Source of the DNA: UBA1479 sp040218445
GTDB lineage: Bacteria > Pseudomonadota > Alphaproteobacteria > Rhodospirillales > Casp-alpha2
DNA: 64,000 nucleotides
Assembly: GCA_040218445.1 (NCBI GenBank)
Contig: JAVJRK010000003.1
Location: forward strand, 129,175 to 193,174
Direction of reading: 5' to 3'
Shown: positions 52,423-61,395 of the stretch, piece after piece
Numbering within the stretch: the first letter of the stretch is position 1
How the letters are laid out: every line of letters starts with the position of its first letter
Position numbers and translations under genes: made by a program
Notes under the pieces: model-generated
What the model saw: the letters and a program-made list of their open reading frames with translations, nothing else
Databases searched by the model: none
What the model was told of the DNA's origin: nothing

Positions 52423-53190
52423 ATGACCGGCCGCCCCGACCCGACCCTGCGCCCGCGCGTCGTTGCCAGCATCGAGGCCCGGATGTCGGCCTCGCGCCTG
52501 CCCGGCAAGGTGCTGATGGATGTGGCCGGTGCCCCCGCTCTTGAACGCCTGGTCCGGCGCCTGACGCGGGCCGAAACCCTGGATGGGGTTGTCCTGGCGA
52601 CCACCGTCAACCCGGCGGACGACGCCCTGGCCGCATGGGCCAAGAACCGCCGCCTGCCCTGCTACCGGGGGTCGGAAGACGACGTGCTGGACCGGGTGGT
52701 CGAAACCCACCGCATGATGGGATCGGAAGTCATCGTCGAAATCTGCGGCGACACCCCCCTGTTGGATCCGAAAGTGATCGATCAGGCGGTAAATCGGTTT
52801 CTTGAAGGCGACGTCCATGTCGTGTCCAACACCGCCCGGCTGACATGGCCGCAAGGCATTGATGCCCAGGTGTTCCGGTTCGACGATCTGGACACGATCG
52901 CTCGCACCCAGAACGATCCCGCCGTGCGCGAACATGTCTCGCTCTATTTTTATGAAAACCCCGATAAATTCCGCATTCATCATCTCACGGCACCGGCCGA
53001 GGAAACCGCACCGGACATTCGCCTGCAGCTTGATTACGCCGAAGACCTGGACTTGATCCGGTCCATCTATGCGCGCCTGGAGCCCAGGTTCGGCGACGGT
53101 TTTGGTGTGCGGGATATCCTGGACCTGTTGGCTGCCGAACCCGCATTAGCCGCAATCAACGCCCATTGCGAAGAAAAGGCGGTCCGATGA
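52423..53190 (+). CDS. SpsF-like cytidylyltransferase (third copy)
   Basis: A 255-residue nucleotidyltransferase with intact 'EARMSASRLPGKVL' and 'VEICGDTPLLDPKVI'. It is more GC-rich in wording than the copy at 50411, and the two are diverged, so this is not a recent duplication. It follows the aminotransferase stop by 3 nt and overlaps the next gene by 4 nt. Confidence 0.82.
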   Translation: MTGRPDPTLRPRVVASIEARMSASRLPGKVLMDVAGAPALERLVRRLTRAETLDGVVLATTVNPADDALAAWAKNRRLPCYRGSEDDVLDRVVETHRMMGSEVIVEICGDTPLLDPKVIDQAVNRFLEGDVHVVSNTARLTWPQGIDAQVFRFDDLDTIARTQNDPAVREHVSLYFYENPDKFRIHHLTAPAEETAPDIRLQLDYAEDLDLIRSIYARLEPRFGDGFGVRDILDLLAAEPALAAINAHCEEKAVR

Positions 53191-54209
53191 CGGGGCTGCG
53201 CACCATTGTTGTCGGATTCGGCCAGGTATCTTCGGGCCTGACGCGCGACCCGCGCATGGCAACCTATTTTAAATACGCTTCGCACGCGGCCGTTTTAGCG
53301 GACCATCCCGCCTTCGATTGGCAGGGCGTTGTCGACCCAAGTACAGCCGCCCAGGACGATGCCAAGACGAATTGGAAGGTGCCCCATTGCGGCGGCGACC
53401 TTGCCGCCATCGTCAAGGCAGCCCGACCCGAAATCGCCATCCTGGCCGTACCGCCGGGCGAGCGCGCCAGTATGATCAATCAGATGCCGGATCTGAAGGC
53501 CGTGCTGGTCGAAAAACCCTTGAATCGACCGGGACAGGATGCCGACGGCAGCCGGCTGGCCGAAGTTTGCGCCGAACGGGATATTCCCGTACTGGTCAAT
53601 TACTGGCGGCGCGCGGACCGGCAGTTCCAAGATCTTGCCGCGGGCGGCCTCATGGAACGCATCGGACAGGCCCAGGCCGTTACGGGATATTACGGCAACG
53701 GGCTTGCCAACAACGGCGGGCATCTGATCGATTTCCTACGCATGCTGTTGGGTGAAGTTTCCAGCGTGCAGGCGCTCGGCAACGCGGCCACGGTGCCCGA
53801 TGCGCCGTTATCCAGGGACGCTCAGCTTCCTTTTGCCCTGACCTTTAAAAACGGAGCGATCGCAACGGCACACGCCCTTGATTTTTCCCAATACCGGGAA
53901 GTCGGCCTGGACATCTGGGGGGGCAAGGGACGCCTGTCAATTCTGCAGGAAGGCCTGGTCACACAGGTCTTTCCCTTGGCCGAGAACCGGGGGCTCAGCG
54001 GTGCAATGGAAGTTGCATCCGACGCAGGTGAGATGCTTGAAACGACCGTCTCCGACGCGTTCTATCGTATGTATGACAATCTGGCAGATACGGCACATGG
54101 CCGCGCCGATGCCTGGTCGCCTTTAACTGCCGCGGCACGGAACGAACGAATCATCGCCTTGATCCTACGCTCGGCAGCCGAAGACGGCAGCCGCCTGTCC
54201 CTGGACTGA
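53187..54209 (+). CDS. Gfo/Idh/MocA-family oxidoreductase (module B)
   Basis: A 340-residue protein with Rossmann start 'TIVVGFGQVSSGLTRDPR' and 'VLVEKPLNRPG' (EKP motif). 'NNGGHLIDFLRMLLGE' has the active-site His region. The start overlaps the SpsF-like stop (ATGA). It is a diverged relative of the enzyme at 41463 and fulfils the same position next to SpsF and DegT genes in a parallel module. Confidence 0.82.
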   Translation: MTGLRTIVVGFGQVSSGLTRDPRMATYFKYASHAAVLADHPAFDWQGVVDPSTAAQDDAKTNWKVPHCGGDLAAIVKAARPEIAILAVPPGERASMINQMPDLKAVLVEKPLNRPGQDADGSRLAEVCAERDIPVLVNYWRRADRQFQDLAAGGLMERIGQAQAVTGYYGNGLANNGGHLIDFLRMLLGEVSSVQALGNAATVPDAPLSRDAQLPFALTFKNGAIATAHALDFSQYREVGLDIWGGKGRLSILQEGLVTQVFPLAENRGLSGAMEVASDAGEMLETTVSDAFYRMYDNLADTAHGRADAWSPLTAAARNERIIALILRSAAEDGSRLSLD

Positions 54210-54213
54210 TCCC

Positions 54214-55893
54214 ATGCCGGCCCCCAAAATTCTGATTTATGTGGAAGACCCGGGTGCCGCGAACATGGTGCTCGATCTGACCGATGCCTTGACGACTCAG
54301 GGAGCGGCTTCCCGGTTGCTGGCCGGCAGCACGGCGGAAACCTATTTGCGTGACCGGGGCATGGATGCCGATCCGCTGCCCTTCCCCTGGAACCCCGTGG
54401 CCTTGATAAAGGGCGCTGCCCCCGATGTCTTCGTGATCGGCACCGCAGAAGACCCGGATACTCCCGCCTTTGCCTTGGCTGAAGCCGCACGGAATGCAGC
54501 CATCCCCACGGTCTGCCTGATCGACGGGCCCGCCAATGCGGACAAACGCCTGAAAGGTCGGGGGGCAGACCCGTTAACGCATCTGACCGACTGGCTGTTC
54601 GTGCCCGATGACCCGACACGGGATGCTTTTGTTGCTCTGGACGTGGCAACAGATCGCATCCGCCTTGTCGGTAACCCGGCTCTGGACCGGGTGCGGGCCG
54701 AGGGCGAAAAGCTGTCCGCCCGGGACAGCGCCGGCCTGCGCCGCGAGGTTTTTCCAGACCTACCGGCGGATAGCCCCCTGGTTCTGTTCCTGACCGAACT
54801 TTCCGACGGCCTGGACCCCACACAATTCCACTGCAGCCCGGATTATACCCTCACCGGCCGAGGTCATCATGACGGGCGCACTGAGATTGTATTGGAAGAA
54901 GTGCTGGATGCCGCCGCCCAATCGGGTGCCCAGGTCGCGCTGCGTCTGCATCCGAAAACATCCCCGCACCTTTACAGCACCTATACCGATGAAATCGCAG
55001 CGGTCAGTTCCGGGGGCAGCGCCTATCCGGCCCTCTGTGCCGCGGATCTGGTGGTTGGCTTATCAACCGCCTTGTTGACGGAGGCCGCAGTCATGGGCCT
55101 GCCTGTCCTTTCGGTCCTGCCCCGCAAAACCGAGGCTCAATGGCTGGCCGGAGGATCCGAAATGGTGCCGTATGTCTCAACCCGCGATGCCCTTCGAACG
55201 GTCATGGCCTCAGCGCTGGACGATCCAAAAACCTTCATGGCCGGACAATCAGCCGGCTTTGCACGAACGGGTGCTGCCCCTCGGATTGCCCGCGCCTTGG
55301 CAAAGATTGCCGCGGGTAAACAGCCCGCACCTGACGGCTCGCTTCCTTATACGCCCCCCGTTCTGAAAACCCCGCGCCTGGTGCTGGAGCCGTTTCCCGG
55401 CGAATTGTTGACCGAACGCTACGTCGGCTGGCTGAACGACCCGGAGATCGTCCGCTATTCGGAACAACGCCATCGGACACATACTCTTGAAAGCTGCCGT
55501 GAATTCATCGAAAGCTTCGCCGGCACGCCCAATGGCCTTTGGGCCATCCGCGAAACGGCCCAGGGTGGGCGCCACATCGGCAATATCTCAACCGAAATCG
55601 ATCCACGATCGGGCACCGGCGACATTCGCATTTTAATTGGCGAGCGCGACGCCTGGGGCACGGGCCTGGGAGCGGAAGCCTGGATGGCCGTCATGGCCCA
55701 TTTGTTCGATGATTTGGGGCTTGTCCACACGACCGCAGGCACGCTTGAAGACAATCGGGGCATGCGCAAGATCATGGAAAAAACCGGCATGACCGAAACA
55801 CACCGCGAACCCGGCCCAACCCCAATCGACGGGCAGAATATGGACATGATCTATGTCAGCCGCTCGGCACAGAATTGGCACGAAACGCGGTAA
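54214..55893 (+). CDS. GT-B-like / GNAT fusion protein
   Basis: A 559-residue two-domain protein. Residues about 1-365 look like a GT-B fold (UDP-GlcNAc epimerase, hydrolase or glycosyltransferase type): 'ILIYVEDPGAANMVLDLTDA' at the start, 'IRLVGNPALDRVR' in the middle and 'ADLVVGLSTALLTEAAVMGL' in the C-terminal half. Residues about 385-555 are a GNAT acetyltransferase of the RimJ/PseH type ('WLNDPEIVRYSEQRHRTHTL', 'WGTGLGAEAWMAVM'). PseG (a UDP-sugar hydrolase with GT-B fold) and PseH (GNAT) act consecutively in pseudaminic acid synthesis, so this could be a fused hydrolase-acetyltransferase; that is an inference. It is the last gene of the operon. Confidence 0.75.
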   Translation: MPAPKILIYVEDPGAANMVLDLTDALTTQGAASRLLAGSTAETYLRDRGMDADPLPFPWNPVALIKGAAPDVFVIGTAEDPDTPAFALAEAARNAAIPTVCLIDGPANADKRLKGRGADPLTHLTDWLFVPDDPTRDAFVALDVATDRIRLVGNPALDRVRAEGEKLSARDSAGLRREVFPDLPADSPLVLFLTELSDGLDPTQFHCSPDYTLTGRGHHDGRTEIVLEEVLDAAAQSGAQVALRLHPKTSPHLYSTYTDEIAAVSSGGSAYPALCAADLVVGLSTALLTEAAVMGLPVLSVLPRKTEAQWLAGGSEMVPYVSTRDALRTVMASALDDPKTFMAGQSAGFARTGAAPRIARALAKIAAGKQPAPDGSLPYTPPVLKTPRLVLEPFPGELLTERYVGWLNDPEIVRYSEQRHRTHTLESCREFIESFAGTPNGLWAIRETAQGGRHIGNISTEIDPRSGTGDIRILIGERDAWGTGLGAEAWMAVMAHLFDDLGLVHTTAGTLEDNRGMRKIMEKTGMTETHREPGPTPIDGQNMDMIYVSRSAQNWHETR

Positions 55894-55991
55894 CTTCTTG
55901 CCCCCCAGGGGGTCAATAATTGCCGGGTAGGCCCTGATTTACCCAGGCTTTCGCCGAACCGCCTCAACAACAAAATGTTATTTTTCAATTA

Positions 55992-56011
55992 GTTAGAAAG
56001 TTTTTTCTAAC
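55992..56011. promoter_or_regulatory. Perfect inverted repeat abutting the fliK promoter
   Basis: GTTAGAAA-GTTT-TTTCTAAC is a perfect 8-bp inverted repeat ending one base before the sigma-54 -24 element. It lies in an AT-rich stretch of an otherwise GC-rich region. It may be an operator for a repressor or activator, or the terminator of the sugar operon with a weak T-run. The remaining gap 55894-55991 shows no gene. Confidence 0.5.
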
Positions 56012-56027
56012 TGGCCCGATGCTTGCT
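56012..56027 (+). promoter_or_regulatory. Sigma-54 promoter upstream of fliK
   Basis: TGGCCCGATGCTTGCT matches TGGCAYG-N4-TTGCW at all positions but one (C for A at position 5), with correct spacing. The expected transcription start is about 60 nt before the ATG at 56099. It should drive fliK and flgD and possibly flgE. Confidence 0.75.
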
Positions 56028-56098
56028 GATTGTTTCGGCGGAGCAGAACGCCCGCTTTCATTTGGATCGAAGCTAACGAAGCGTAAGGAACGAGCACG

Positions 56099-57922
56099 AT
56101 GGATCACGTAACGGCCGCAAGTTCAGGTGTCGCAGGGGTTGCTGCAAGACAGCAGCAGGCGGGGCGTTTTGCCACCCACTCCCAGCTGTTCGATACCTTC
56201 CAATCCCTGGTCATGGACATGCAGGGCAAGATCATGGATCCGGCCAAGGCCCAGCAGGTCGCGGCGCGCGACGTCGCTCGGATGGATCGGCCTTCTGAAA
56301 ACCGTGGCGATTCCTATCGTGATCGCTCTGCTTCCCGCCAAGCTGGCCGCGAGGAAGTGGAAACAAGCTCCCGCTATCAGGAACGCAAGCGTCAGTTCGG
56401 CGATGATCACGAAGTCAGCCAGAGCGACGATGCAGGCCGCAGCTACGGCGACAATCGTCGCGACGATCATGGCGACGTTGCCGCCAGCGAGCGCAACAGC
56501 CAGGCCGACAACGATCGTGGCTCCTCTGACGGCCGCCGCCAGGACGCCGTAAACCGCGACGGCAATTCCGATCGCGGTGACAACCGTCAGAACACGGATG
56601 GTCAGGCCGATGTGCAGAACGCCAACACGGACACGAATGCCGGCAGCGGCGGACAGTCCGACGGTCAAGCTCAGACGCAAGGCCAGAATGAAAACGCGAC
56701 CCTGGTGCAGGCCTCACTTGCCGGCAGCCAGGTCGATCAAATTCTCACCACGGTAGCTGCCCAGACGCAGGGCCAGGACGTTGCCAAGCAGGTTTCCCAA
56801 CTCGCCCAATCCATCGGCGACGAAGTTGTGGAAACGGTAAAGGCAGACCCGCAGGCTGGCCAGAACCAGCGCGGGCTGAACCACGAATTGATTCGTGCCA
56901 ACCAGCAGGCACAGCACATTCGCAATATCGCGAACCTTCATACCAACGGACAAGCCAACGGGGATGGCGCAAAGCAGGCCGAGTCACTTCTGCAAGCCCA
57001 GGCCGGCAAGATTGCCGAAGCTGTGGGCAATGACACCAAGCTGATGGTGAACATCAACGTTCAGGACGACGCGGCAATGGCCAATGGCCGTCCGCTGTCG
57101 GCCCTGAGCGCTGCGTCCGCCCTGGCTTCGGGTCAGCAGCAGTCGGCTCAGTCCGGGCAGCAGGCGCAGAATGCGCAGCAAGCCCAAATCCAGAACCCGA
57201 TCGCTCAGGCCGCCATGGTGCAGAGCCACCAGAACCCGGCACAGCCTCAGGCCAGCCAGGCTCAGGTTCAGACCGGTGCGGCAACGCAGGCCCAGACCGC
57301 AGCGCAGATTACCGCCGATGCCAAGGGCCCGATCCAGGCTTCGTCCGGTGCCTCCAACGCCGGCACGCACGGCCTTAACAACGGCGACGGCAGCGCCACA
57401 CAGGCCAATGCCAACGCCAACCAGGCCCAGTCTTCGCATCAGGCCCAGCAGGCCCAAAAGTCCGCACAGCAACAGCAGCCCAACCAGGCGGCCAAGAACA
57501 AGGTGGTCGATCAGGTTTCCGTCCAGATCAACAAGGCGATCAAGGCCGGTGCCGACAAGATCAATATCCGCCTGTATCCGCAGCATCTCGGCCGCGTCGA
57601 GGTTCGCCTCGAGGTTGCCCACGACGGCCGCACGGTCGCCATGGTGACCGCCGACAAGCCGGAAACCCTGGAAATGCTGCGGCGCGATTCCGATCAACTT
57701 TCCAAAGCCCTGCAGGATGCAGGACTGGATATGCAGTCCGGCGACCTGAACTACAACCTGAAGGGTCAGGAAGACGGCAACAAACAGGAACATGTCGCAT
57801 CCGGTAACACCGGCGGCGAAGAGGTCGAGGACGATACTCTTGAATCCGAAACTTTGGATACGGCCCTGGCCGCCCACGAAATGGGCGTCCTGCATAACGG
57901 CCGGATCGATGTTCGGGCTTAA
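56099..57922 (+). CDS. fliK: Flagellar hook-length control protein FliK
   Basis: A 607-residue secreted ruler. The N-terminal half has a charged low-complexity stretch (about 60-170, rich in Arg/Asp/Ser/Asn), then a Gln/Ala-rich linker. The C-terminal Flg_hook domain (about 475-565) contains 'KINIRLYPQHLGRVEVRLEV' and 'PETLEMLRRDSDQLSKALQD', the part that contacts FlhB. AAGGA precedes the ATG. The following flgD and flgE match the usual fliK-flgD-flgE order. Confidence 0.92.
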   Translation: MDHVTAASSGVAGVAARQQQAGRFATHSQLFDTFQSLVMDMQGKIMDPAKAQQVAARDVARMDRPSENRGDSYRDRSASRQAGREEVETSSRYQERKRQFGDDHEVSQSDDAGRSYGDNRRDDHGDVAASERNSQADNDRGSSDGRRQDAVNRDGNSDRGDNRQNTDGQADVQNANTDTNAGSGGQSDGQAQTQGQNENATLVQASLAGSQVDQILTTVAAQTQGQDVAKQVSQLAQSIGDEVVETVKADPQAGQNQRGLNHELIRANQQAQHIRNIANLHTNGQANGDGAKQAESLLQAQAGKIAEAVGNDTKLMVNINVQDDAAMANGRPLSALSAASALASGQQQSAQSGQQAQNAQQAQIQNPIAQAAMVQSHQNPAQPQASQAQVQTGAATQAQTAAQITADAKGPIQASSGASNAGTHGLNNGDGSATQANANANQAQSSHQAQQAQKSAQQQQPNQAAKNKVVDQVSVQINKAIKAGADKINIRLYPQHLGRVEVRLEVAHDGRTVAMVTADKPETLEMLRRDSDQLSKALQDAGLDMQSGDLNYNLKGQEDGNKQEHVASGNTGGEEVEDDTLESETLDTALAAHEMGVLHNGRIDVRA

Positions 57923-57967
57923 GGGCATCCCCTCGGCGTAATCGGCTAAGGGATAGGAAACGAACAG

Positions 57968-58660
57968 ATGGCCATCATTAACGGCATATCCTCTGCGATC
58001 AGCACGGACCCGACGTCTCAGTCAGGTCAGAGCGCCCAATCGCTTGAGGAAGATCTGAACCGTTTCCTGACCCTGCTGACCACACAATTGCAGTACCAGG
58101 ATCCGTTGGATCCCATGGATGCGACAGAGTTCACTTCGCAGTTGGTTCAGTTCGCCAGCGTCGAACAACAGATTTACCAGAACTCCAACCTGGAAAAACT
58201 GCTGAACCTGGAAGAAACCAGCCAGTTGGCCAGCATGGTCGACTTCATCGACCGCGTCGTCGAAGTCGAGGGCCAAGGCTTGGTTATGGAAAACAGCGCA
58301 GCCAAATTCACCTACAACATCCCGTCCGGGACAAGCAATTCCAAGATCACGATTTCCGATGCCAGCGGTCTGCAGGTGCTGACCCTGGATGGCGAAACGG
58401 AACTGGGCGTGCATTCCTACGAATGGGACGGCAAGGGCAACGGCGGGCAACAATTGCCGGACGGCCTGTATCACGTTCAGGTTACGGCGTTCGACGCCAA
58501 GGACAACATTCTGGATGTTCTACATACCACCTTCGGCCGGGTGACCGGTGCCGGTGTCATCAACGGCGACACCACCCTGTTCATGGGGCCGTTGCGCAGC
58601 AGCCTGCAGGACATCTTGTCGGTCGAAGAAGCACCGCAGGTTGCGGAAGAGACGCCTTAG
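57968..58660 (+). CDS. flgD: Flagellar hook cap protein FlgD
   Basis: A 230-residue scaffolding protein for hook growth. The N-terminus has the export and hook-interaction region 'FLTLLTTQLQYQDPLDPMD' and 'TEFTSQLVQFASVEQQI'. The C-terminal Ig/Fn3-like part contains 'WDGKGNGGQQLPDGLYHVQV'. It lies 45 nt after fliK and 82 nt before flgE, and probably shares the fliK promoter. Confidence 0.94.
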   Translation: MAIINGISSAISTDPTSQSGQSAQSLEEDLNRFLTLLTTQLQYQDPLDPMDATEFTSQLVQFASVEQQIYQNSNLEKLLNLEETSQLASMVDFIDRVVEVEGQGLVMENSAAKFTYNIPSGTSNSKITISDASGLQVLTLDGETELGVHSYEWDGKGNGGQQLPDGLYHVQVTAFDAKDNILDVLHTTFGRVTGAGVINGDTTLFMGPLRSSLQDILSVEEAPQVAEETP

Positions 58661-58742
58661 GGCATGGATTGTAATTTTTGAGGTTCTGACGACCGCCGGC
58701 TTGAGACTTTTCCCAACCCGGCATTGTTAAGGAGGAAGTAAA

Positions 58743-61184
58743 ATGGGTCTTTTTGGTGCACTTAGTTCGGGCGTGTCGGGTCTTACCGCGCAGTCCAGCG
58801 CCATGGGTGCCATCGCCGATAACATCACAAACGTGAACACGATCGGTTACAAGGGCACACAGGTCAATTTCCAGACCCTCGTCACCCGGCAAACCTCGTC
58901 GACGTTCTTCTCGGCTGGTGGCGTGCAGTCTCGTCCCCGGACGGATGCTGGTATTCAGGGCCTGTTGCAGTCCTCGACCTCGCAGACGGACCTGGGCATT
59001 TCGGGCTCCGGCTTCTTCGTCGTCAACGAAGCGGCCGTACCGACCTTGTCCAACGAATTTCTGTTCACCCGCGCCGGTCAGTTCTTCCAGGACAACAACG
59101 GCTATCTGCGGAACACGGCGGGCTTCTACCTCCAGGCCTTTCCCGTGAACCCGGACGGTGAAATCATTCCGAACAACTCGGATATTTTGATCGCCAATAC
59201 CAACGTCATATCGACGGACTTCCTGACCACGGTCAACCTCAACCGGGTCGGCGGTACGGCGACGGCGACGTCGGAAATTTCGGTCGGTGCCAACCTGCCG
59301 GCTAACGCGACGGCCGGACAGACCCATCGCTCGGATGTTCAGTTCTTCGATAGCCTGGGCACCGCGCGGACGATTTCGTTCCAGTACACACGGTCCGGGC
59401 AGGACAACCAGTGGGATGTGGCTGTTGATCCGCCTTCCGGCAACGATGTGCTGACCCTGGAAGATGCCAATGGCAACGCCTATGACAGCCGCGGCCAGGT
59501 GGAATTCGATTCAATTCCCGCCAACCGCTCCTCGATCAGCATCGATGGCATTTCCTACCGGTTCCAAAATTTCGGCACGTTGACGGCCACGACATCGAAT
59601 ACTATCGCCATTACCAATGCCGGCGGCGCCAACGGTACGGACGACCGAATCGTCGCTTCTGCGACTGGCACGTTCTCAGCCTTGGCTGCCGGTGATGAAA
59701 TCACCCTTGACGGCGCCAACCTGCCGGCTCCTGGCGGCCCAATCACCGTTGAAATTCGTAGCGTCACAAACAACGGCACGACAATTGACGTTTATCCCGT
59801 CGGAACGCCTGCTGTTGCAGGCCCTTTCACGGCAACGGTCGCCGCACAATCCTCGGACATCACAATCACTCCGGATGATTCCGACTCGGTCAAAATCGTT
59901 GACACCAGTTCCTCAACGACGACCGCCAACTATGTTTCTCAATTGGTGGCCAAGGTCAAAGCATCGGATTCCGATTTCGCCGATCATGGCGGATATACCA
60001 ATACCCGGGTTGCCGTATCCCCGTTCAACGCGTCGACGATACTGTTCAGCGAAGACGGCACCGGGGCAATTACCGTTGATCCTTCGGGGTTGTTGACCTC
60101 GTCCGGGGCGGGGGCGACCAAGCAGCAAACATCCTTCACCGTGCGCCAGACGGACAACCTCTACCAAGACCACTTCCAATTCACTTTCGACACGGTTCCG
60201 TTGGGTGGAGAAACCCTGACAATTAACGGGGTCACTTACGAATTCGACTCCGACGGTGTGGCGAATACGGCGGGGAACATTCTGGTCGACGTTTCCGCCC
60301 GTGAAGGCAGTGTTCTGGCAACGGCGGTTACCACGTTCCTCGGCGATCTTGAATCCGCCATCGAATCCAGCGATCCCAGCTTTGCAACCGGTGCAAGCAC
60401 CGTTCGCACGCGCGCCAATGGATTGACGGCCGACAATGCCAGTTTTACTGCCGTTAACACGATCGTCTTGGATGTCTTGCCAAGCGGTTCCTACAACATC
60501 CAGTTCAGTGCCGGCTTTGCCGACCTTCCCACGTTGCCTGACGGCAATACCCCGGTCGATACTTCCGGATCCGATTTGACGGCCGGGATCAATTTCTCCA
60601 TCGGCAAATCGAATGCTCTTGTCTTCGATTCCTCGGGTCTCCCGTCGTCGGTCGCGGTTTCCGAGATCGAAATGCTCGGGTTTTCCAACGGTGCCGCGAA
60701 CTTCGATGACGATCCGGCGAATACAGATCAAATCACCTTGGACTTCGGCACTATCGGCATTGCCGATGGCCTGACCCAATTCGGTGACGAATTTACGCCA
60801 GTGTTCATCAGTCAGGACGGATCGCAGTTCGGTACCTTTGCGGGCATCACGGTCAACGACGACGGCCTGATGACCGCTCTGTTCGACAACGGTGAAACCC
60901 GCCCGGTGTTCAAGATTCCGATCGCCACCTTCGTCAACGTCAACGAACTCGGCTCGCGCTCCGGTAACGTCTTCAATTCGACCCAGGCTTCGGGTGACCC
61001 GACGCTGCGGTCCGCCAACTCAGGCCCCGCGGGTGCTATCACCCAATCGGCCCTGGAAGCCTCGACCGTCGATATCGGTGAGGAATTCACCAAGATGATT
61101 GTCGTCCAGCGCGCCTTCTCCGCCGCCACCAAGATCATCACCACGGCGGATGAAATGCTCGATGAACTGGTCCGGCTCCGTTAA
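58743..61184 (+). CDS. flgE: Flagellar hook protein FlgE (large)
   Basis: An 813-residue hook subunit, about twice the enterobacterial FlgE (402). The N-terminus 'GLFGALSSGVSGLTAQSSAM' and 'ADNITNVNTIGYKGTQVNF' and the C-terminus 'LEASTVDIGEEFTKMIVVQR' are diagnostic. GGAGGAAGTAA precedes the ATG with ideal spacing. The enlarged middle is beta-rich and contains one diverged beta repeat (residues about 307-363). A smaller FlgE-like protein is at 7002. A terminator follows the gene. Confidence 0.95.
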   Translation: MGLFGALSSGVSGLTAQSSAMGAIADNITNVNTIGYKGTQVNFQTLVTRQTSSTFFSAGGVQSRPRTDAGIQGLLQSSTSQTDLGISGSGFFVVNEAAVPTLSNEFLFTRAGQFFQDNNGYLRNTAGFYLQAFPVNPDGEIIPNNSDILIANTNVISTDFLTTVNLNRVGGTATATSEISVGANLPANATAGQTHRSDVQFFDSLGTARTISFQYTRSGQDNQWDVAVDPPSGNDVLTLEDANGNAYDSRGQVEFDSIPANRSSISIDGISYRFQNFGTLTATTSNTIAITNAGGANGTDDRIVASATGTFSALAAGDEITLDGANLPAPGGPITVEIRSVTNNGTTIDVYPVGTPAVAGPFTATVAAQSSDITITPDDSDSVKIVDTSSSTTTANYVSQLVAKVKASDSDFADHGGYTNTRVAVSPFNASTILFSEDGTGAITVDPSGLLTSSGAGATKQQTSFTVRQTDNLYQDHFQFTFDTVPLGGETLTINGVTYEFDSDGVANTAGNILVDVSAREGSVLATAVTTFLGDLESAIESSDPSFATGASTVRTRANGLTADNASFTAVNTIVLDVLPSGSYNIQFSAGFADLPTLPDGNTPVDTSGSDLTAGINFSIGKSNALVFDSSGLPSSVAVSEIEMLGFSNGAANFDDDPANTDQITLDFGTIGIADGLTQFGDEFTPVFISQDGSQFGTFAGITVNDDGLMTALFDNGETRPVFKIPIATFVNVNELGSRSGNVFNSTQASGDPTLRSANSGPAGAITQSALEASTVDIGEEFTKMIVVQRAFSAATKIITTADEMLDELVRLR
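59661..59830 (+). repeat. Beta-repeat domain copy in FlgE
   Basis: This encodes FlgE residues about 307-363 with 'FSALAAGDEITLDGAN' and 'VEIRSVTNNGTTIDV'. It is the diverged relative of the units in the FlgE-like protein and FlgL. Confidence 0.45.
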
Positions 61185-61219
61185 TCGCCACTGACCCGGT
61201 CGACGGCCGCTAAACGATG

Positions 61220-61260
61220 AAGCCCCGATTTCCCCTTTATGGCGGATTTCGGGGCTTTTT
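61220..61260 (+). terminator. Rho-independent terminator after flgE
   Basis: AAGCCCCGA and TCGGGGCTT form a perfect 9-bp stem followed by TTT and a further T-rich stretch. The loop is 20 nt. It lies 35 nt after the flgE stop. Confidence 0.82.
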
Positions 61261-61319
61261 CTTTGGCATTCAGGGGGCATCACCATGATTTGCAATTCAG
61301 GAAAAATTAACGCTGGTCT

Positions 61320-61334
61320 TTAGCCTTTCATTAA
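61320..61334. promoter_or_regulatory. CtrA-like box upstream of sciP
   Basis: TTAG-N7-TTAA differs from the CtrA consensus at one base. It lies 62 nt upstream of the first sciP ATG. In Caulobacter sciP is a CtrA target, so the position is meaningful, but one-mismatch matches occur often by chance. Confidence 0.4.
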
Positions 61335-61395
61335 AGGTCCCGCACATAAACTGGCAACCGTAACGAACAAGCGGAAACGACATCCGCCAGGGAAG

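Noticed and set aside
51610..52983. 457-codon open frame on the minus strand
   Set aside because: It is antisense to a DegT aminotransferase and a SpsF-like gene with clear motifs; no recognisable domain.
55904..55918. C-run/G-run hairpin after the last sugar gene
   Set aside because: The stem has almost no loop and no T-run; not convincing as a terminator.
61264..61279. Sigma-54-like sequence upstream of sciP (TGGCATTCAGGGGGCA)
   Set aside because: GG and GC are present at the right spacing but three consensus positions fail, and it overlaps the flgE terminator tail.
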